This document shows positions 24,056 through 32,530 of a DNA stretch of 64,000 nt, in pieces. The stretch spans positions 1 to 64,000 of the forward strand of contig JAHBXN010000011.1 in NCBI GenBank assembly GCA_019636475.1. Direction: 5' to 3'. Both the position numbers and the translations under genes were made by a program. Origin of the DNA: Phycisphaerae bacterium. GTDB taxonomy: Bacteria > Planctomycetota > Phycisphaerae > UBA1845 > UTPLA1. The stretch's first letter is position 1; every line of letters starts with the position of its first letter. The notes beneath the pieces were generated by a model. It did not search any database and had not been told where the DNA came from. It saw only the letters and a list, made by a program, of their open reading frames with translations.

Positions 24056-26722
24056 TCAGGCCAACTCCCGTTGCGGCTCTGCGACGCGCGGCGGTTCCGG
24101 CTCGCGCGGACGGAGGGATTCCAGGCGGTGCAGCGTTGCCGCGCGCTGGCGCAGCGTGGATGGAGTCGGAGGTTGCGCATTCATGCCCCGACCGGCTACG
24201 AACTCCGTCGCCGACAGTCGCTCGTCGGACCGGTCAACCGCTTCGAGCAACGCTTCTTTGTCGTCGGTGTAGACAGTCACCCCTTCCCTGCCCCGGCTGG
24301 CCGAGACGTAGAACTGTTCGCGGCTCGATGCCGGAAACGACTGCGACGACTGGCCAATGAAGACACGGTGTACGGTCTTGCCCTGGCTGGCGTGGCTGGT
24401 CACGACGTAACCGTGCGACAGGTGCCCGTAGTTGCGGGCGACTTTCCAGCCGTTGGAAAGGACGATGTTGCCGCGCTCGTCGAACTTTTTCACCGTGAAA
24501 ATCGCGCCGTTGTTGAGCCGATGCCGGTCGTCCAGCGTTTTGCCGTTGCGCGTGACGCGCACCGCGTCGCCGGGAGCGAGCGGCAGGATGCTCGGACGGT
24601 AGACCTGATACTTGGCAGCTTCACTGATTGGCGCGGGGCCGTCGCCGAGGATGACGCGCTCACCTTTTTTGAAGCCCTTCGCGTTCTGATGGAATACCAG
24701 CACGTCGCCGGCGTTGAGGTTCACCGGGTCGGCCCGCTCGGCTTCCGTGAGGTTCGCGCTTTCGAGGACGACAAGGCGGCGCTCGCCGTCGCCGAGTCTG
24801 CCCAGTTGCTTGAGCCGGCCACGGATTTCGTCGGTGATCCACTCGCCTTCGAGATGTGTCGGCGATACCACCAGTGCCGTCTTGCCGGTTTCGACGGCAT
24901 TGACGTAATCGCTGGCCAATAGCTTGTACCGCTCGGTCTCATTCACTTCCCGAATCCAGCCGAGCCGGTCCAGTTGCTCGAAGCCTTCGGCGGTGCGGCC
25001 ATCGGAGAGCGCCTTCACCGCGTCCTTGTATGCGCCACTCTGCCGCCGGATGTCGCGGATTTCGGCGGGAATCAGGCCCGCTTCGTCTTCGAGCAACCGC
25101 AGCGCCGCGCCGCGCTCGACGCTGCCGTGCTGTCGCGTGTCCCCGGAGAGAATGACGCGCGCGTCGATGTGTTTGGCCAGGTCGAAGACCTTTGCCATCT
25201 GCCGAGTACCCAGTAATCCCGCCTCGTCAATCCAGAGGACATTGCCCGCAGCATCGCGCTGCAAATCCTGATCGACCAGCAGCCGCGCCACCGTGTCGGC
25301 ATCGGCGAAGCCCTCGTTTCGCAGCACGCCGCGGCTGGCATCGGCCGACGGCGCGAAGGTGAACACACGCTTGCCGTTTGCCTCAATCGCTTCGACCGCC
25401 TCCTGCATCATCGTCGTCTTGCCGGTGCCAGCCACGCCGCGAATGAGAATCACTCGGTCCGGCGTTTGCAACACATGCAGGACAGCTTGCCGCTGTTCGG
25501 TATTGAGCCAATCGCGTTTGAATTCGTGCGATGCCGTTCCGAGTCGGCGGCAAGTTCCCCTGCCCTTGCGCGCGAAGTCAATCATGCCGCGCTCTTCGTC
25601 GAGCACGGCATTCGTCGTCGCCAGCGTCCGCCCGTCGCGATTGGCGATAATCAGCCCCTGCCCTTTGAGCTTGCTCTCAACGTTCGCGAGTGTCGCGTCG
25701 CCGACGGAACGCTTGAGCGCTTCGGCCATGAGCCTGCGCTCGGGAACGACCGAACTGCGCTCGAAGCAGTGCTCGACCGCCTTCTCTGCCGCGTCGCTCG
25801 CCACGCGGTCGTCTTCGGGGAGTGCGTCGCCGCCGATGCGATCGCGGACATTCCGCAGGGCGTCCCATTCGTCCGGGTCGAGGCGAGATTTCCAGTTGTC
25901 CTGCAATTCGGCCAGGGTCATGTCCTTCTGCTTCTTCTCGCGTGTCTTCGCGCCCAGCTCACCCTTGGCTTCCGCATCCGTGATGCCGCGTTCGCGAGCC
26001 TCTTTCTCAATCAATGCCGTCCGCCGCGAGAACTTTTCGAGCGCCGACGACGGCAGCCCGGATAGCTCCCAGCCCTTCTTGCTACGTTCAGTTTGAAGCC
26101 CGAGTTCCTCCAGCCTCCTTGCCAGCCGCGAATGAAACACCGCCTCGAAGAACGGAGCGTCGCGCTTCAGATCGGCAAACTGACCGGCTTTCCATCGAGC
26201 CTCTTCATCGTCCCAAGTCGTGTTGAATACGAAGCAGTGTGCATGCAGGTGCGGATCAGGGATACCATCCACCGGGCGGGCCGTCGTGTGCACGAATTCG
26301 CCCCACACCATGTTGCCGGTCGTGCGGTCCTCGTTTCGGCCTTGCGACCGCACGCGGGTTTTCATTTCCGCTTCGATGTCCTGCATCGTCGCATCGACCG
26401 ACGCGCGGAATGCGTCAAGGATGCGCTCATCCTGCGTCAGGCCGTAAACCAGCGACGCGCTCTTGGGCACATGGAAGTTGAAGTCGTAGCCGACGCGGCG
26501 CTGTGTCCGTTGTCGCGGCGTCAGCGTGTCTCCGGTATTCGGGTCGCGGTTGTCGCACAGCGCGTCCCAGTCGTACTTGCGTACTTCGCCTTCAAGCCCG
26601 AGACGCTTCGCCCCCTCGCCTCGCCAGATGCCGGCCAGCTCATGGCCTTCAGTGTAATAGTCGGCCGTCGAGTAGTAACTCTTCGCGCCGGCAGCGTTCG
26701 TGTTCAGTGTGATCCGTAGCAT
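24056..26722 (-). CDS. MobF-family relaxase-helicase (TrwC/TraI-like)
   Basis: An 888-residue conjugative relaxase that nicks oriT, stays bound through a tyrosine and unwinds the strand. N-terminal candidate catalytic tyrosines occur at 16-17 and 22-23 (KSYYSTADYYTEG). The metal-binding three-His motif is PHLHAHCF (His158, 160, 162). The helicase part has Walker A GVAGTGKTT (~429-437), RVFTFAPSADASRGVL, a DEAG box (LWIDEAGLLGTRQM), ARVILSGDTRQHGSVERG and the C-terminal motif SHGYVVTSHASQGKTV. ATG 26722 is chosen because homology begins at MLRITLNTNAAGAKSYY; the frame extends to 27073 through non-coding-looking sequence. It defines this element as MobF-type. The likely oriT is in the ~500-base gap upstream. 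Confidence 0.92.
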   Translation of the reverse strand: MLRITLNTNAAGAKSYYSTADYYTEGHELAGIWRGEGAKRLGLEGEVRKYDWDALCDNRDPNTGDTLTPRQRTQRRVGYDFNFHVPKSASLVYGLTQDERILDAFRASVDATMQDIEAEMKTRVRSQGRNEDRTTGNMVWGEFVHTTARPVDGIPDPHLHAHCFVFNTTWDDEEARWKAGQFADLKRDAPFFEAVFHSRLARRLEELGLQTERSKKGWELSGLPSSALEKFSRRTALIEKEARERGITDAEAKGELGAKTREKKQKDMTLAELQDNWKSRLDPDEWDALRNVRDRIGGDALPEDDRVASDAAEKAVEHCFERSSVVPERRLMAEALKRSVGDATLANVESKLKGQGLIIANRDGRTLATTNAVLDEERGMIDFARKGRGTCRRLGTASHEFKRDWLNTEQRQAVLHVLQTPDRVILIRGVAGTGKTTMMQEAVEAIEANGKRVFTFAPSADASRGVLRNEGFADADTVARLLVDQDLQRDAAGNVLWIDEAGLLGTRQMAKVFDLAKHIDARVILSGDTRQHGSVERGAALRLLEDEAGLIPAEIRDIRRQSGAYKDAVKALSDGRTAEGFEQLDRLGWIREVNETERYKLLASDYVNAVETGKTALVVSPTHLEGEWITDEIRGRLKQLGRLGDGERRLVVLESANLTEAERADPVNLNAGDVLVFHQNAKGFKKGERVILGDGPAPISEAAKYQVYRPSILPLAPGDAVRVTRNGKTLDDRHRLNNGAIFTVKKFDERGNIVLSNGWKVARNYGHLSHGYVVTSHASQGKTVHRVFIGQSSQSFPASSREQFYVSASRGREGVTVYTDDKEALLEAVDRSDERLSATEFVAGRGMNAQPPTPSTLRQRAATLHRLESLRPREPEPPRVAEPQRELA

Positions 26723-27068
26723 GAATTTCAGTTCGCGGGGGGAGTCATAGATAGCAAACGTACATACACAAGAATGCTCACGGTCTGCAAGCACCCCGTG
26801 CAACAAAATGGCATCCGTATCGAAGTGACACGCAGATGACGCAGTCCGCCATGGCTCGCGAATCTGGATTGCATTTGCGCCGTGCCTGCCATGCAAGCGC
26901 GGCCATGCGGTTGCACTCCTTGCCAATGTGTCGCTGCACCTTTGGCTAACTGTTTTCGTCTCGACGTGAACGAATTGCCCGCTGTTTGTCACGTCCCCTC
27001 TTCGCATCTTCGTGCCGTCCCGCCACATGCGGCCTTCTTGATGGACACGTAAAGCCGCCGCCGGTCCC
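26723..27068. other. Intergenic region upstream of the relaxase, possible oriT area
   Basis: No convincing gene. It lies between the divergent relaxase gene and the accessory operon, where MobF elements commonly keep oriT. Several short inverted words are present, and the strongest structure is the nested palindrome at its right border (27069-27121). No known nic-site consensus was recognised. Confidence 0.35.
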
Positions 27069-27121
27069 GTCAAACAGAAAATCGTTTCCCCCTAAAGGGG
27101 ACCCACCATTTTCAGTTTGAC
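27069..27121. repeat. Nested palindrome (14-bp arms around a CCCC/GGGG hairpin)
   Basis: Arm 1, GTCAAACAGAAAAT (27069-27082), and arm 2, ATTTTCAGTTTGAC (27108-27121), are inverted repeats with one mismatch. Between them CCCC (27089-27092), TAAA and GGGG (27097-27100) make a second stem. The structure lies between the divergent relaxase and accessory operons. It could be the oriT/nic region, an operator, or a transcription barrier. Confidence 0.6.
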
Positions 27122-27227
27122 CGGTGCGCTATCGCTTGGCTTCGCCCCCGGCTGCAAGCGGCTTTTTGAGTCGTGCCATCAGGCCGCGATGGTCGCGGCC
27201 GGACACTTAGATAAGAGGAGACGAATC

Positions 27228-27440
27228 ATGTCAGACAGCAAGAACAATCCGAAGTCCACGCCGAAAGCGCCGACGCACATTGCCTACCAGGTGCGCGATC
27301 GCGAAGGCGGCAAGGGATTCTGGACCCGCATCGGGGCCGCGTGGGCGCACGCCGACAGCAACGGCTTCAACATCCAGATCGAATGCGTGCCGCTCGACGG
27401 CCGCATCACCCTGCGTGTCGCTACAGACACCAAAGAGTAA
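27228..27440 (+). CDS. Small conserved-looking accessory protein
   Basis: A 70-residue protein (MSDSKNNPKSTPKAPTHIAY, QVRDREGGKGFWTRIGAAWA, HADSNGFNIQIECVPLDGRI) preceded by AAGAGGAG. The sequence YQVRDREGGKGFWTRIGAAW with HADGxGFxxxL-like ending is typical of small proteins found beside relaxase and ParA genes on mobile elements of proteobacteria; the function is not known. First gene of the plus-strand accessory row. Confidence 0.7.
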   Translation: MSDSKNNPKSTPKAPTHIAYQVRDREGGKGFWTRIGAAWAHADSNGFNIQIECVPLDGRITLRVATDTKE

Positions 27441-27498
27441 TTGTCACAACGGGGCGGGTTCTTGCAGCCCGCCCCCTTTGCATCGAAAGGCATTTGAT

Positions 27499-27903
27499 AT
27501 GACTGACCATCGCACACTGACACACGCCGATCTGCGGCAATTCACCGGCGATCTGAAACGATACCGCCACTGGGCGACCCGCAGTGTCATCTACACGCCC
27601 GGCATTCAATTCCTGGCCGAAACGGGCGGCGCATACTGGCTCATTGACGAAATCGTATTTGCGCTCGGCTCAAAGCACCTGCAACGGCGGTTCGAGGCCG
27701 ATCCACGGGCAGCGGAAATGCTGTTCTGGACTCTGCGAGTCAGCCCCGACGCCAGCGCTACGCTTGCGGCCGTGGTCGATCAGGATGAACCGCCCGTTTT
27801 CCAGAAGCAAATCTCGTTTACCGATTTCCCGCTTGACCAAGTGGACATTTGGTCGGCGTGCGACGGCGTGGTCTGGACGCTCTATCTGCCGAGCGAGCAT
27901 TGA
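27499..27903 (+). CDS. DUF6876-like protein
   Basis: A 134-residue soluble protein. The N-terminal pattern DLRQFTGDLKRYRHWATRSV, IYTPGIQFLAETGGAYWLID resembles the DUF6876 family as I recall it, found on phages and mobile elements. The middle (RRFEADPRAAEMLFWTLRVS) and the end (SFTDFPLDQVDIWSACDGVV, WTLYLPSEH) complete the domain. ATG 27499 follows AAAGG. The biochemical role is unknown. Confidence 0.7.
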   Translation: MTDHRTLTHADLRQFTGDLKRYRHWATRSVIYTPGIQFLAETGGAYWLIDEIVFALGSKHLQRRFEADPRAAEMLFWTLRVSPDASATLAAVVDQDEPPVFQKQISFTDFPLDQVDIWSACDGVVWTLYLPSEH

Positions 27904-27970
27904 TGTCCGCACGTTTTCCACAACCGGGACGCGGCATGACGCCGTTCCCAATTCTCGAAAGGACTTGACC

Positions 27971-28219
27971 ATGAACCACTCGCCCACCAACTCCGACCGC
28001 GCCCGCTGGGCCGCGAATGCGCTCGCCGTCTTCACCGCCGAGACCTACGGCGGCGACCATCCCGACACGATGGATCGCGGCGACCTCGAAACCGCCATCA
28101 GCGACCTCGTCGCGGACCTGCTTCACTTCGCCGACCGGCACGGATTCGACACCGACGAAATCCTGCGCAGCGCGAATTTCCACTTCGAGGCCGAGCTGGC
28201 CGAGGAGGCGCTGCCATGA
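27971..28219 (+). CDS. Small acidic hypothetical protein
   Basis: An 82-residue acidic helical protein (MNHSPTNSDRARWAANALAV, GDLETAISDLVADLLHFADR, HGFDTDEILRSANFHFEAEL). It ends in an overlap with the zinc-ribbon gene that follows. The frame extends upstream without a ribosome site. A small accessory protein of the same transcript; unknown function. Confidence 0.65.
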   Translation: MNHSPTNSDRARWAANALAVFTAETYGGDHPDTMDRGDLETAISDLVADLLHFADRHGFDTDEILRSANFHFEAELAEEALP

Positions 28220-28449
28220 CCAACGTCAACTGCCTGCAAGGCATCGCCTGCCCGAACTGTGGCAACGATTCCGTCATCCACATCGACGTGCGTGTCCTGG
28301 CCAGAGTCACCGACGACGGCGCCGAGACCTTCGGCGACATGGAATGGGACGGCGACAGCTTCACCGAGTGCCCGCAGTGCGAGCATCGCGGCACGCTGGC
28401 CAAGTTTCGCATCAGAACCACCCAAGATGATTCAACCAAGGAGGAGTAA
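28216..28449 (+). CDS. Small zinc-ribbon protein
   Basis: A 77-residue protein with two Cys pairs: CPNCGNDS near residue 12 and CPQCEHRG near residue 51, a zinc-ribbon arrangement around an acidic strand-rich middle (VLARVTDDGAETFGDMEWDG). It overlaps the gene before by four bases. Perhaps a DNA- or protein-binding adaptor; family unknown. Confidence 0.7.
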   Translation: MTNVNCLQGIACPNCGNDSVIHIDVRVLARVTDDGAETFGDMEWDGDSFTECPQCEHRGTLAKFRIRTTQDDSTKEE

Positions 28450-28454
28450 CGACC

Positions 28455-29195
28455 ATGAACGCATCCACCTTCATCAATCCCTTCCTCGCGGCGCGAAGTG
28501 TTCGACGGGCTCCGGTCGCATTCGTCGCATCGTTCGAGAAAGTCGTCATCGGCAAGGCCACGCTCTACCGCGCCGATTGCTTCGATGTACTACCGACGCT
28601 CTCCGGTATCGGCGCTGCCGTCACCGATCCGCCGTACGGCATCGGTTTCACCTACCGCAGTTACGACGACGCGCCGGACAAGTACGACGCTCTCATGGCG
28701 CGGCTGGTGCCTGAACTGGTCCGCGTCACCGACGACGGCCCGTGTTTCGTCTGGCAAAGCCCGCTGAAAGCGGAAAGTTGGCACCGCTACTTCCCGAGCG
28801 GATGGCGCATTATCGCGGCGTGCAAGACATATCCTCCGCGTAACGGTCGAACGCCGTGCCTCAGCTGGGACCCGGTCATCTTCTGGAGCGGCAATTCGCT
28901 GCTTCGCGACCACCTGCCGCGCGACTGGCACATGGACGACCTGCGCCCGTGGGACGGCTATCGCGGCGACAACCCCGTCCCCTGCCCCCGTCCGCTGTCG
29001 CAGGTGCGGTTCTTCTGCGATTCCATTCGTGCAACCAGCATCGTGGACCCGTTCATGGGTTCAGGCACCACCGGCGTCGCTGCCGTCATGGCCGGCAAGC
29101 GCTTCGTCGGCATCGAGCGCGACCCGGTGTATTTCAAGTATGCGTGCAAACGCATCGAGGCCGCATGGAAGGAGCGCGCTCATGCAGCCGTCTAA
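28455..29195 (+). CDS. Orphan site-specific DNA methyltransferase
   Basis: A 246-residue N4/N6 amino-methyltransferase of the D21/ParB-N-type mobile-element class. The catalytic motif is TDPPYGIGF (DPPY at ~58-61), the SAM-binding motif VDPFMGSGTTGVAAVMAGK near the C-terminus, followed by FVGIERDPVYF. Motif order (DPPY before FxGxG) is that of beta-class enzymes. No restriction endonuclease partner is adjacent, so it probably protects the element's DNA from host restriction or marks its replication. It overlaps the next gene by 14 bases. Confidence 0.88.
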   Translation: MNASTFINPFLAARSVRRAPVAFVASFEKVVIGKATLYRADCFDVLPTLSGIGAAVTDPPYGIGFTYRSYDDAPDKYDALMARLVPELVRVTDDGPCFVWQSPLKAESWHRYFPSGWRIIAACKTYPPRNGRTPCLSWDPVIFWSGNSLLRDHLPRDWHMDDLRPWDGYRGDNPVPCPRPLSQVRFFCDSIRATSIVDPFMGSGTTGVAAVMAGKRFVGIERDPVYFKYACKRIEAAWKERAHAAV

Positions 29196-29526
29196 ACCCA
29201 ATGCCTATGGCGTCCTTGAGCCAAGCCTCCGCGAAGTGGTAGCGACGCGCGGCCGCGCTTTCGCTGCCGTGAATATCGCATTATGCGATGACGGCATGTA
29301 CCGATTCGGCGTCGAAATGCACTACGCCTACGGCGGCTTCACCTTCCCGATTTCTATTGAAGGTCCAGGCTACGCCACAATTGATGCTGCCCGCACGGCG
29401 GCAATGGAGTGTCTTCTCCGCTCATGGCACACGCCCATCCCCTCCGACCCCGACATTGTTCGGGCGGAACTCTTCGAAATGCGGCAGCAGATCGAGGCCC
29501 GCATGAGACAGCCGAGCCTGTTCTGA
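29182..29526 (+). CDS. Hypothetical protein coupled to the methyltransferase
   Basis: A 114-residue protein starting MQPSKPNAYGVLEPSLREV at ATG 29182 (GGAAGGAG site). Two beta-like strands (FRFGVEMHYAYGGFTFPISI style: YRFGVEMHYAYGG, FTFPISIEGPGYATID) precede a helix and the tail FEMRQQIEARMRQ. It overlaps the methyltransferase end. No family recognised. Confidence 0.65.
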   Translation: MQPSKPNAYGVLEPSLREVVATRGRAFAAVNIALCDDGMYRFGVEMHYAYGGFTFPISIEGPGYATIDAARTAAMECLLRSWHTPIPSDPDIVRAELFEMRQQIEARMRQPSLF

Positions 29527-29642
29527 TTCACACACATCGCTCGCACGCGCTTTGCACGGTTCGCGCCAGGCGGGGCATCGCCTGACACGGCCCTTGCCAT
29601 TGAATTCCAAGGAGAACCCTCCGGCTCAGGACCATACCGGCA

Positions 29643-29715
29643 GGCAGGTGCGGCGGAGCGCCTGCGGCCGGTCGCGTCGGGTCCCAGCTACCGTGAGAAC
29701 CCGACGGCGACGGCC
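29643..29715. ncRNA. Structured intergenic segment, possible small RNA or DNA hairpin
   Basis: Two adjacent strong stems lie in an otherwise gene-free stretch (29527-29808). GCAGGTGC pairs with GCGCCTGC around GGCGGA (29645-29666). A long imperfect stem follows: GGCCG-GTCGC-GTCGGGT (29666-29682) against ACCCGAC-GGCGAC-GGCC (29699-29715). No T run follows. It may be a structured leader for the gene at 29809, a terminator, a non-coding RNA or a recombination site. Confidence 0.4.
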
Positions 29716-29808
29716 TTATACGGCAGGCGAAACCGGCGCGAGATTTCTATTTACACGCGGCGTGAAATGCGGCAGGTTCGTAGCCCCGGTCAACTACGAA
29801 TCGAGAGC

Positions 29809-30447
29809 ATGAATTCAGAGCGAAACACCGCCCGCCAGGAACCGCGAGGCGAACAACTCCTGTTCGACTGGACGCAAGTCGAGAATCGCGCGGCGAATCA
29901 GCCGGTTATGCCGCAAGCCGACCAGGCGGCCGACGTGAGTCATGCGATTGATTCAGCCGCTGTCCCCTGCCTTTCGACCACGGCCCAATCGAAGGTCAAG
30001 GAGTCACGGCCATCGGAAGCCTCGGCATCGCATGAAGCCGAGCCGATTGACGGCGACGGCTATCGGCCGAACCATCCGTGGCACTATCTTGGCGACGGCG
30101 ACAACGCGCCGCCGGTGCCGTTCGATGACATCCCGCCGGCCGAGGATTACGACGGCTCCGTGGAACGGGACCTGCCCAAGCCCGCCGCCAAGCGGATCAT
30201 CAAGGCGCGGCAACTTCTGGACGCCGAGCGCGGCGGATTGGAGCAGGCTCGCACTCGTTACGAAGACGTGATCACCCGCGGTGTTGAAGCCCTCAGCCGC
30301 TACGACCGCGAGATCGCCTATGGCGGCAACGACGAGCTGGCCCGTGCCGGAACGCTCGCTCTGCTCTACAACCAGATCGCCTGGCGAAAGGGACGCATCG
30401 CGTGTCTGGAGCAGCTTCAATCGAGGCCCCTCACGCGTTCTCGGTAG
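29809..30447 (+). CDS. Hypothetical protein with helical C-terminus
   Basis: A 212-residue protein. The N-terminal half is disordered and includes GEQLLFDWTQ, a clamp-binding-like QLLFDW peptide. The centre is Pro/Asp-rich (NAPPVPFDDIPPAEDYDG). The C-terminal ~85 residues are a long helical part (AAKRIIKARQLLDAERGGLE, NQIAWRKGRIACLEQLQSR). ATG 29809 is chosen over an upstream frame. The QLLFDW motif hints at contact with the replication sliding clamp; unproven. Confidence 0.6.
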   Translation: MNSERNTARQEPRGEQLLFDWTQVENRAANQPVMPQADQAADVSHAIDSAAVPCLSTTAQSKVKESRPSEASASHEAEPIDGDGYRPNHPWHYLGDGDNAPPVPFDDIPPAEDYDGSVERDLPKPAAKRIIKARQLLDAERGGLEQARTRYEDVITRGVEALSRYDREIAYGGNDELARAGTLALLYNQIAWRKGRIACLEQLQSRPLTRSR

Positions 30448-30530
30448 CACGACAAGGCGACTGTAATCCGTACACTTCAATGCCCGAATGCGGTGTTTCC
30501 AGTCGCCGTTTCCACTGAGTCACCCGGATG

Positions 30531-30547
30531 ATTTTCACCGTGAAAAT
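30531..30547. promoter_or_regulatory. 17-bp palindrome ATTTTCACCGTGAAAAT (copy 1)
   Basis: A symmetric 17-mer (8-bp arms, central C) lies in the gap between the gene at 29809 and the HEPN-like gene. An identical copy is at 32086-32102 with shared flank CACCCGG-x-TG upstream, and a close variant is at 32199-32213. Likely operators for one regulator of this accessory block. Confidence 0.6.
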
Positions 30548-30743
30548 GCCAAGACGCGGGCAAGGAGGACGCTCGCCTGTATCACGAGCGGCCTTTCTCA
30601 GGCGTCGTTGTCCTAGCCGTCCGCCCGGTATTGAGCTACATGCATCACCGGCGAATTCCGATTGGAGTACTTCGCAATTCTGTACACGATAATTGTAAGT
30701 AGAATGGCCGGACAAGGATCCCCCATACTGGGAGGAAGATGGC

Positions 30744-31943
30744 GTGGTGCCGACAATGACGACAACGAATGACGATGATGCGCCGTACATGCTACATGCG
30801 ATCCTGCCGGCGATGCACCTGCGTGACCCCGTGGGCTGTGCTGGCGTAATCTTCTGCACGACCGATCATCTCGACCAGTACGCAGTCGATCCAGCGGCGA
30901 TTCGAGCAGCCGTGCAGCAGCTAGCCCGGCAATACTGCGATGATCACAGTAACGTGCTTGGACGACTGGGCTTGGAGCTGATACCGAATTCGTCCGCTGA
31001 TGCCTTGATTCGGCAGGGTGTAGCACGCATGTGCCGCGATGCGGTCGCCCTCTGCTTCATTATGCGTGGCGCGAGCCTGAATTGTCATCACGAGCAGGTG
31101 TTGTCGGTCGCCAATTCCGACTTTTTCGATACCCTTCCCATTCGGCTTCGAGATCAGGGATTTATCATCCAGCGACCCGGCATGCTCGGAACGAGCAACA
31201 GCCTTGACTACTACCATCCGGCGCTGCCCACGCATCTCGGAACCCCGCGAGACAGCGGCTTTCAGCTTGACGACTATCTAATGTGCGCGTTCGACCGTGC
31301 CATTGCGAAGTACATGGCCGGTCGGCAGCGGCAGGCGCTGCGACAGGTGTTCCGCGCCACCGCCCTTGCCATGCATGCAACACGAATCCTGCCCGAAACG
31401 GAGTCAACCTAATACGACCTCGGGATTCGCATCATCGGCTGGGTCTCCGCCTTCGAGACCCTCGTCCATCGTGGCACTGGTCGTGTGGGCTTGAAAGACG
31501 TTCTTCAACTGGTCGGAAGCGTACACTGGATCGATAGACCACCGCGCAATCGAACTTCGTCGCGCCGATCCGCGATTCAACTTGGCCATAAGCGATTCGT
31601 ATTCCGCGACAAAAGTGGCGTGGGTCGCGAGACGGCGGCCTGCCATTTATACCGGCGTCTTTACAATTTGCGGAACGCCGTGGCTCACGGTAATCAAGTG
31701 AAGCTGCGTGAATTCGCCGCAAATCCAAAGCGCCGTGAAGGTGGCCGTATTGACGAAGTCGCACCACTCCTGTTTCGGGGCTGCCTCTTGGAGCGGTTTC
31801 GCCAGCTTCGCATCATCGAGCGAATCCCTCGACAGGGAACCTTGACACCGAGACAGTTCCACGCCGCCATCAGAGAAACTATGAACGCATCGCATTTTGA
31901 TGAGGCTCTGGCCAAGGTGCTGTTCGGACGAAACGATGAATAA
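30744..31943 (+). pseudogene. HEPN-like gene interrupted by an in-frame stop
   Basis: Two open segments, 30744-31412 and 31413-31943, are in the same frame and separated only by TAA at 31410-31412. The second segment reads on directly (YDLGIRIIGWVSAFETLVHR) with no start codon for its first 24 codons. The whole would give ~399 residues. The C-terminal part has YRRLYNLRNAVAHGNQV, the R-x4-H pattern of HEPN ribonuclease/toxin domains, as in Apea- or AbiJ-like proteins. The start (GTG 30744 or 30747) follows GGGAGGAAG. Either the gene is dead by a nonsense mutation, or it makes a truncated product or needs readthrough. A defence role is inference. Confidence 0.7.
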
Positions 31944-32085
31944 AGATTCGCTTCGTTTCGCTGGAAGGCGGAGAGCAGCACGCCTGATTGCTCGGAATCA
32001 TCCGTGTTCCGCAGGCGTTGCCCCTGCCCTCGGTCGCACACAACATCGGCTATCCAACGGCCAATTCCAGTCAGGCACCCGGCTG

Positions 32086-32102
32086 ATTTTCACCGTGAAA
32101 AT
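32086..32102. promoter_or_regulatory. 17-bp palindrome ATTTTCACCGTGAAAAT (copy 2)
   Basis: Identical to the site at 30531-30547, with similar flanking bases (CACCCGGCTG before it). Lies downstream of the broken HEPN-like gene. Confidence 0.6.
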
Positions 32103-32198
32103 GGCCCAGTCAGTCGCTTGACTTGTGGCGTCAAGCGTGATGAATATCGAATCATGAATTTCCGTCAGACATCTCCCCTATCACAGCTCGTGATAGGA

Positions 32199-32213
32199 CT
32201 TTCACCGTGAAAG
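32199..32213. promoter_or_regulatory. Variant palindrome CTTTCACCGTGAAAG
   Basis: A 15-base palindrome sharing the core TTTCACCGTGAAA with the two 17-mers at 30531 and 32086. It is 332 bases before parA. Confidence 0.5.
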
Positions 32214-32276
32214 ACCGCCTTGCTTCGGTCATTCCCGAAATGCAGAGGTCATGCTTGCGGTCTTTCTTTCCTGCCG

Positions 32277-32314
32277 TCTTGCTTGCCAGCAATCTGGAAG
32301 GCTGGCAAGCAAGA
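32277..32314. repeat. Perfect 14-bp hairpin upstream of parA
   Basis: TCTTGCTTGCCAGC (32277-32290), a 10-base loop and GCTGGCAAGCAAGA (32301-32314) form a perfect stem 217 bases before the parA start. No T run follows. Candidates: centromere, antisense-RNA stem, or terminator. Confidence 0.6.
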
Positions 32315-32530
32315 TTGCCATCCACCCGTCATTCGTTCCTTCGTTCCATCCCTACAGCACGAAGGCATGCCCGCCAGACAGCTTGCGGGACCGATGGAAT
32401 GACAGATTGCAGGACCGACGCACAGATGGACCGACGGAAAGATTGACGGCAGTACCGCATGACGGCGGGCATTCCTGACCGACTGAAATAATGCTTGCCA
32501 TCCATCCCGAAATCGTGCTAGCCATCTTGC

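Larger units (their letters stand above)
31944..32530. other. Gene-poor region upstream of parA with palindromes and repeats
   Basis: About 590 bases with no convincing gene. It carries two palindromic operator-like sites, a long perfect hairpin, and repeated words related to GACCGATGG and TTGCCATCCA between 32380 and 32525. A 79-residue frame begins with a GTG inside the second palindrome (32207) but its composition (repeats of TDGMTDCRTDAQ) argues against coding. The location directly before ParA fits a centromere or promoter region. Confidence 0.5.

Noticed and set aside
24487-24502. Another TTTTCACCGTGAAAAT match
   Set aside because: Lies inside the relaxase coding sequence (encodes IFTVKKF); probably chance, unlike the intergenic copies.
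32207-32446. 79-codon frame before parA
   Set aside because: Begins inside a palindrome and consists of repeated Thr/Asp/Arg words; looks non-coding.
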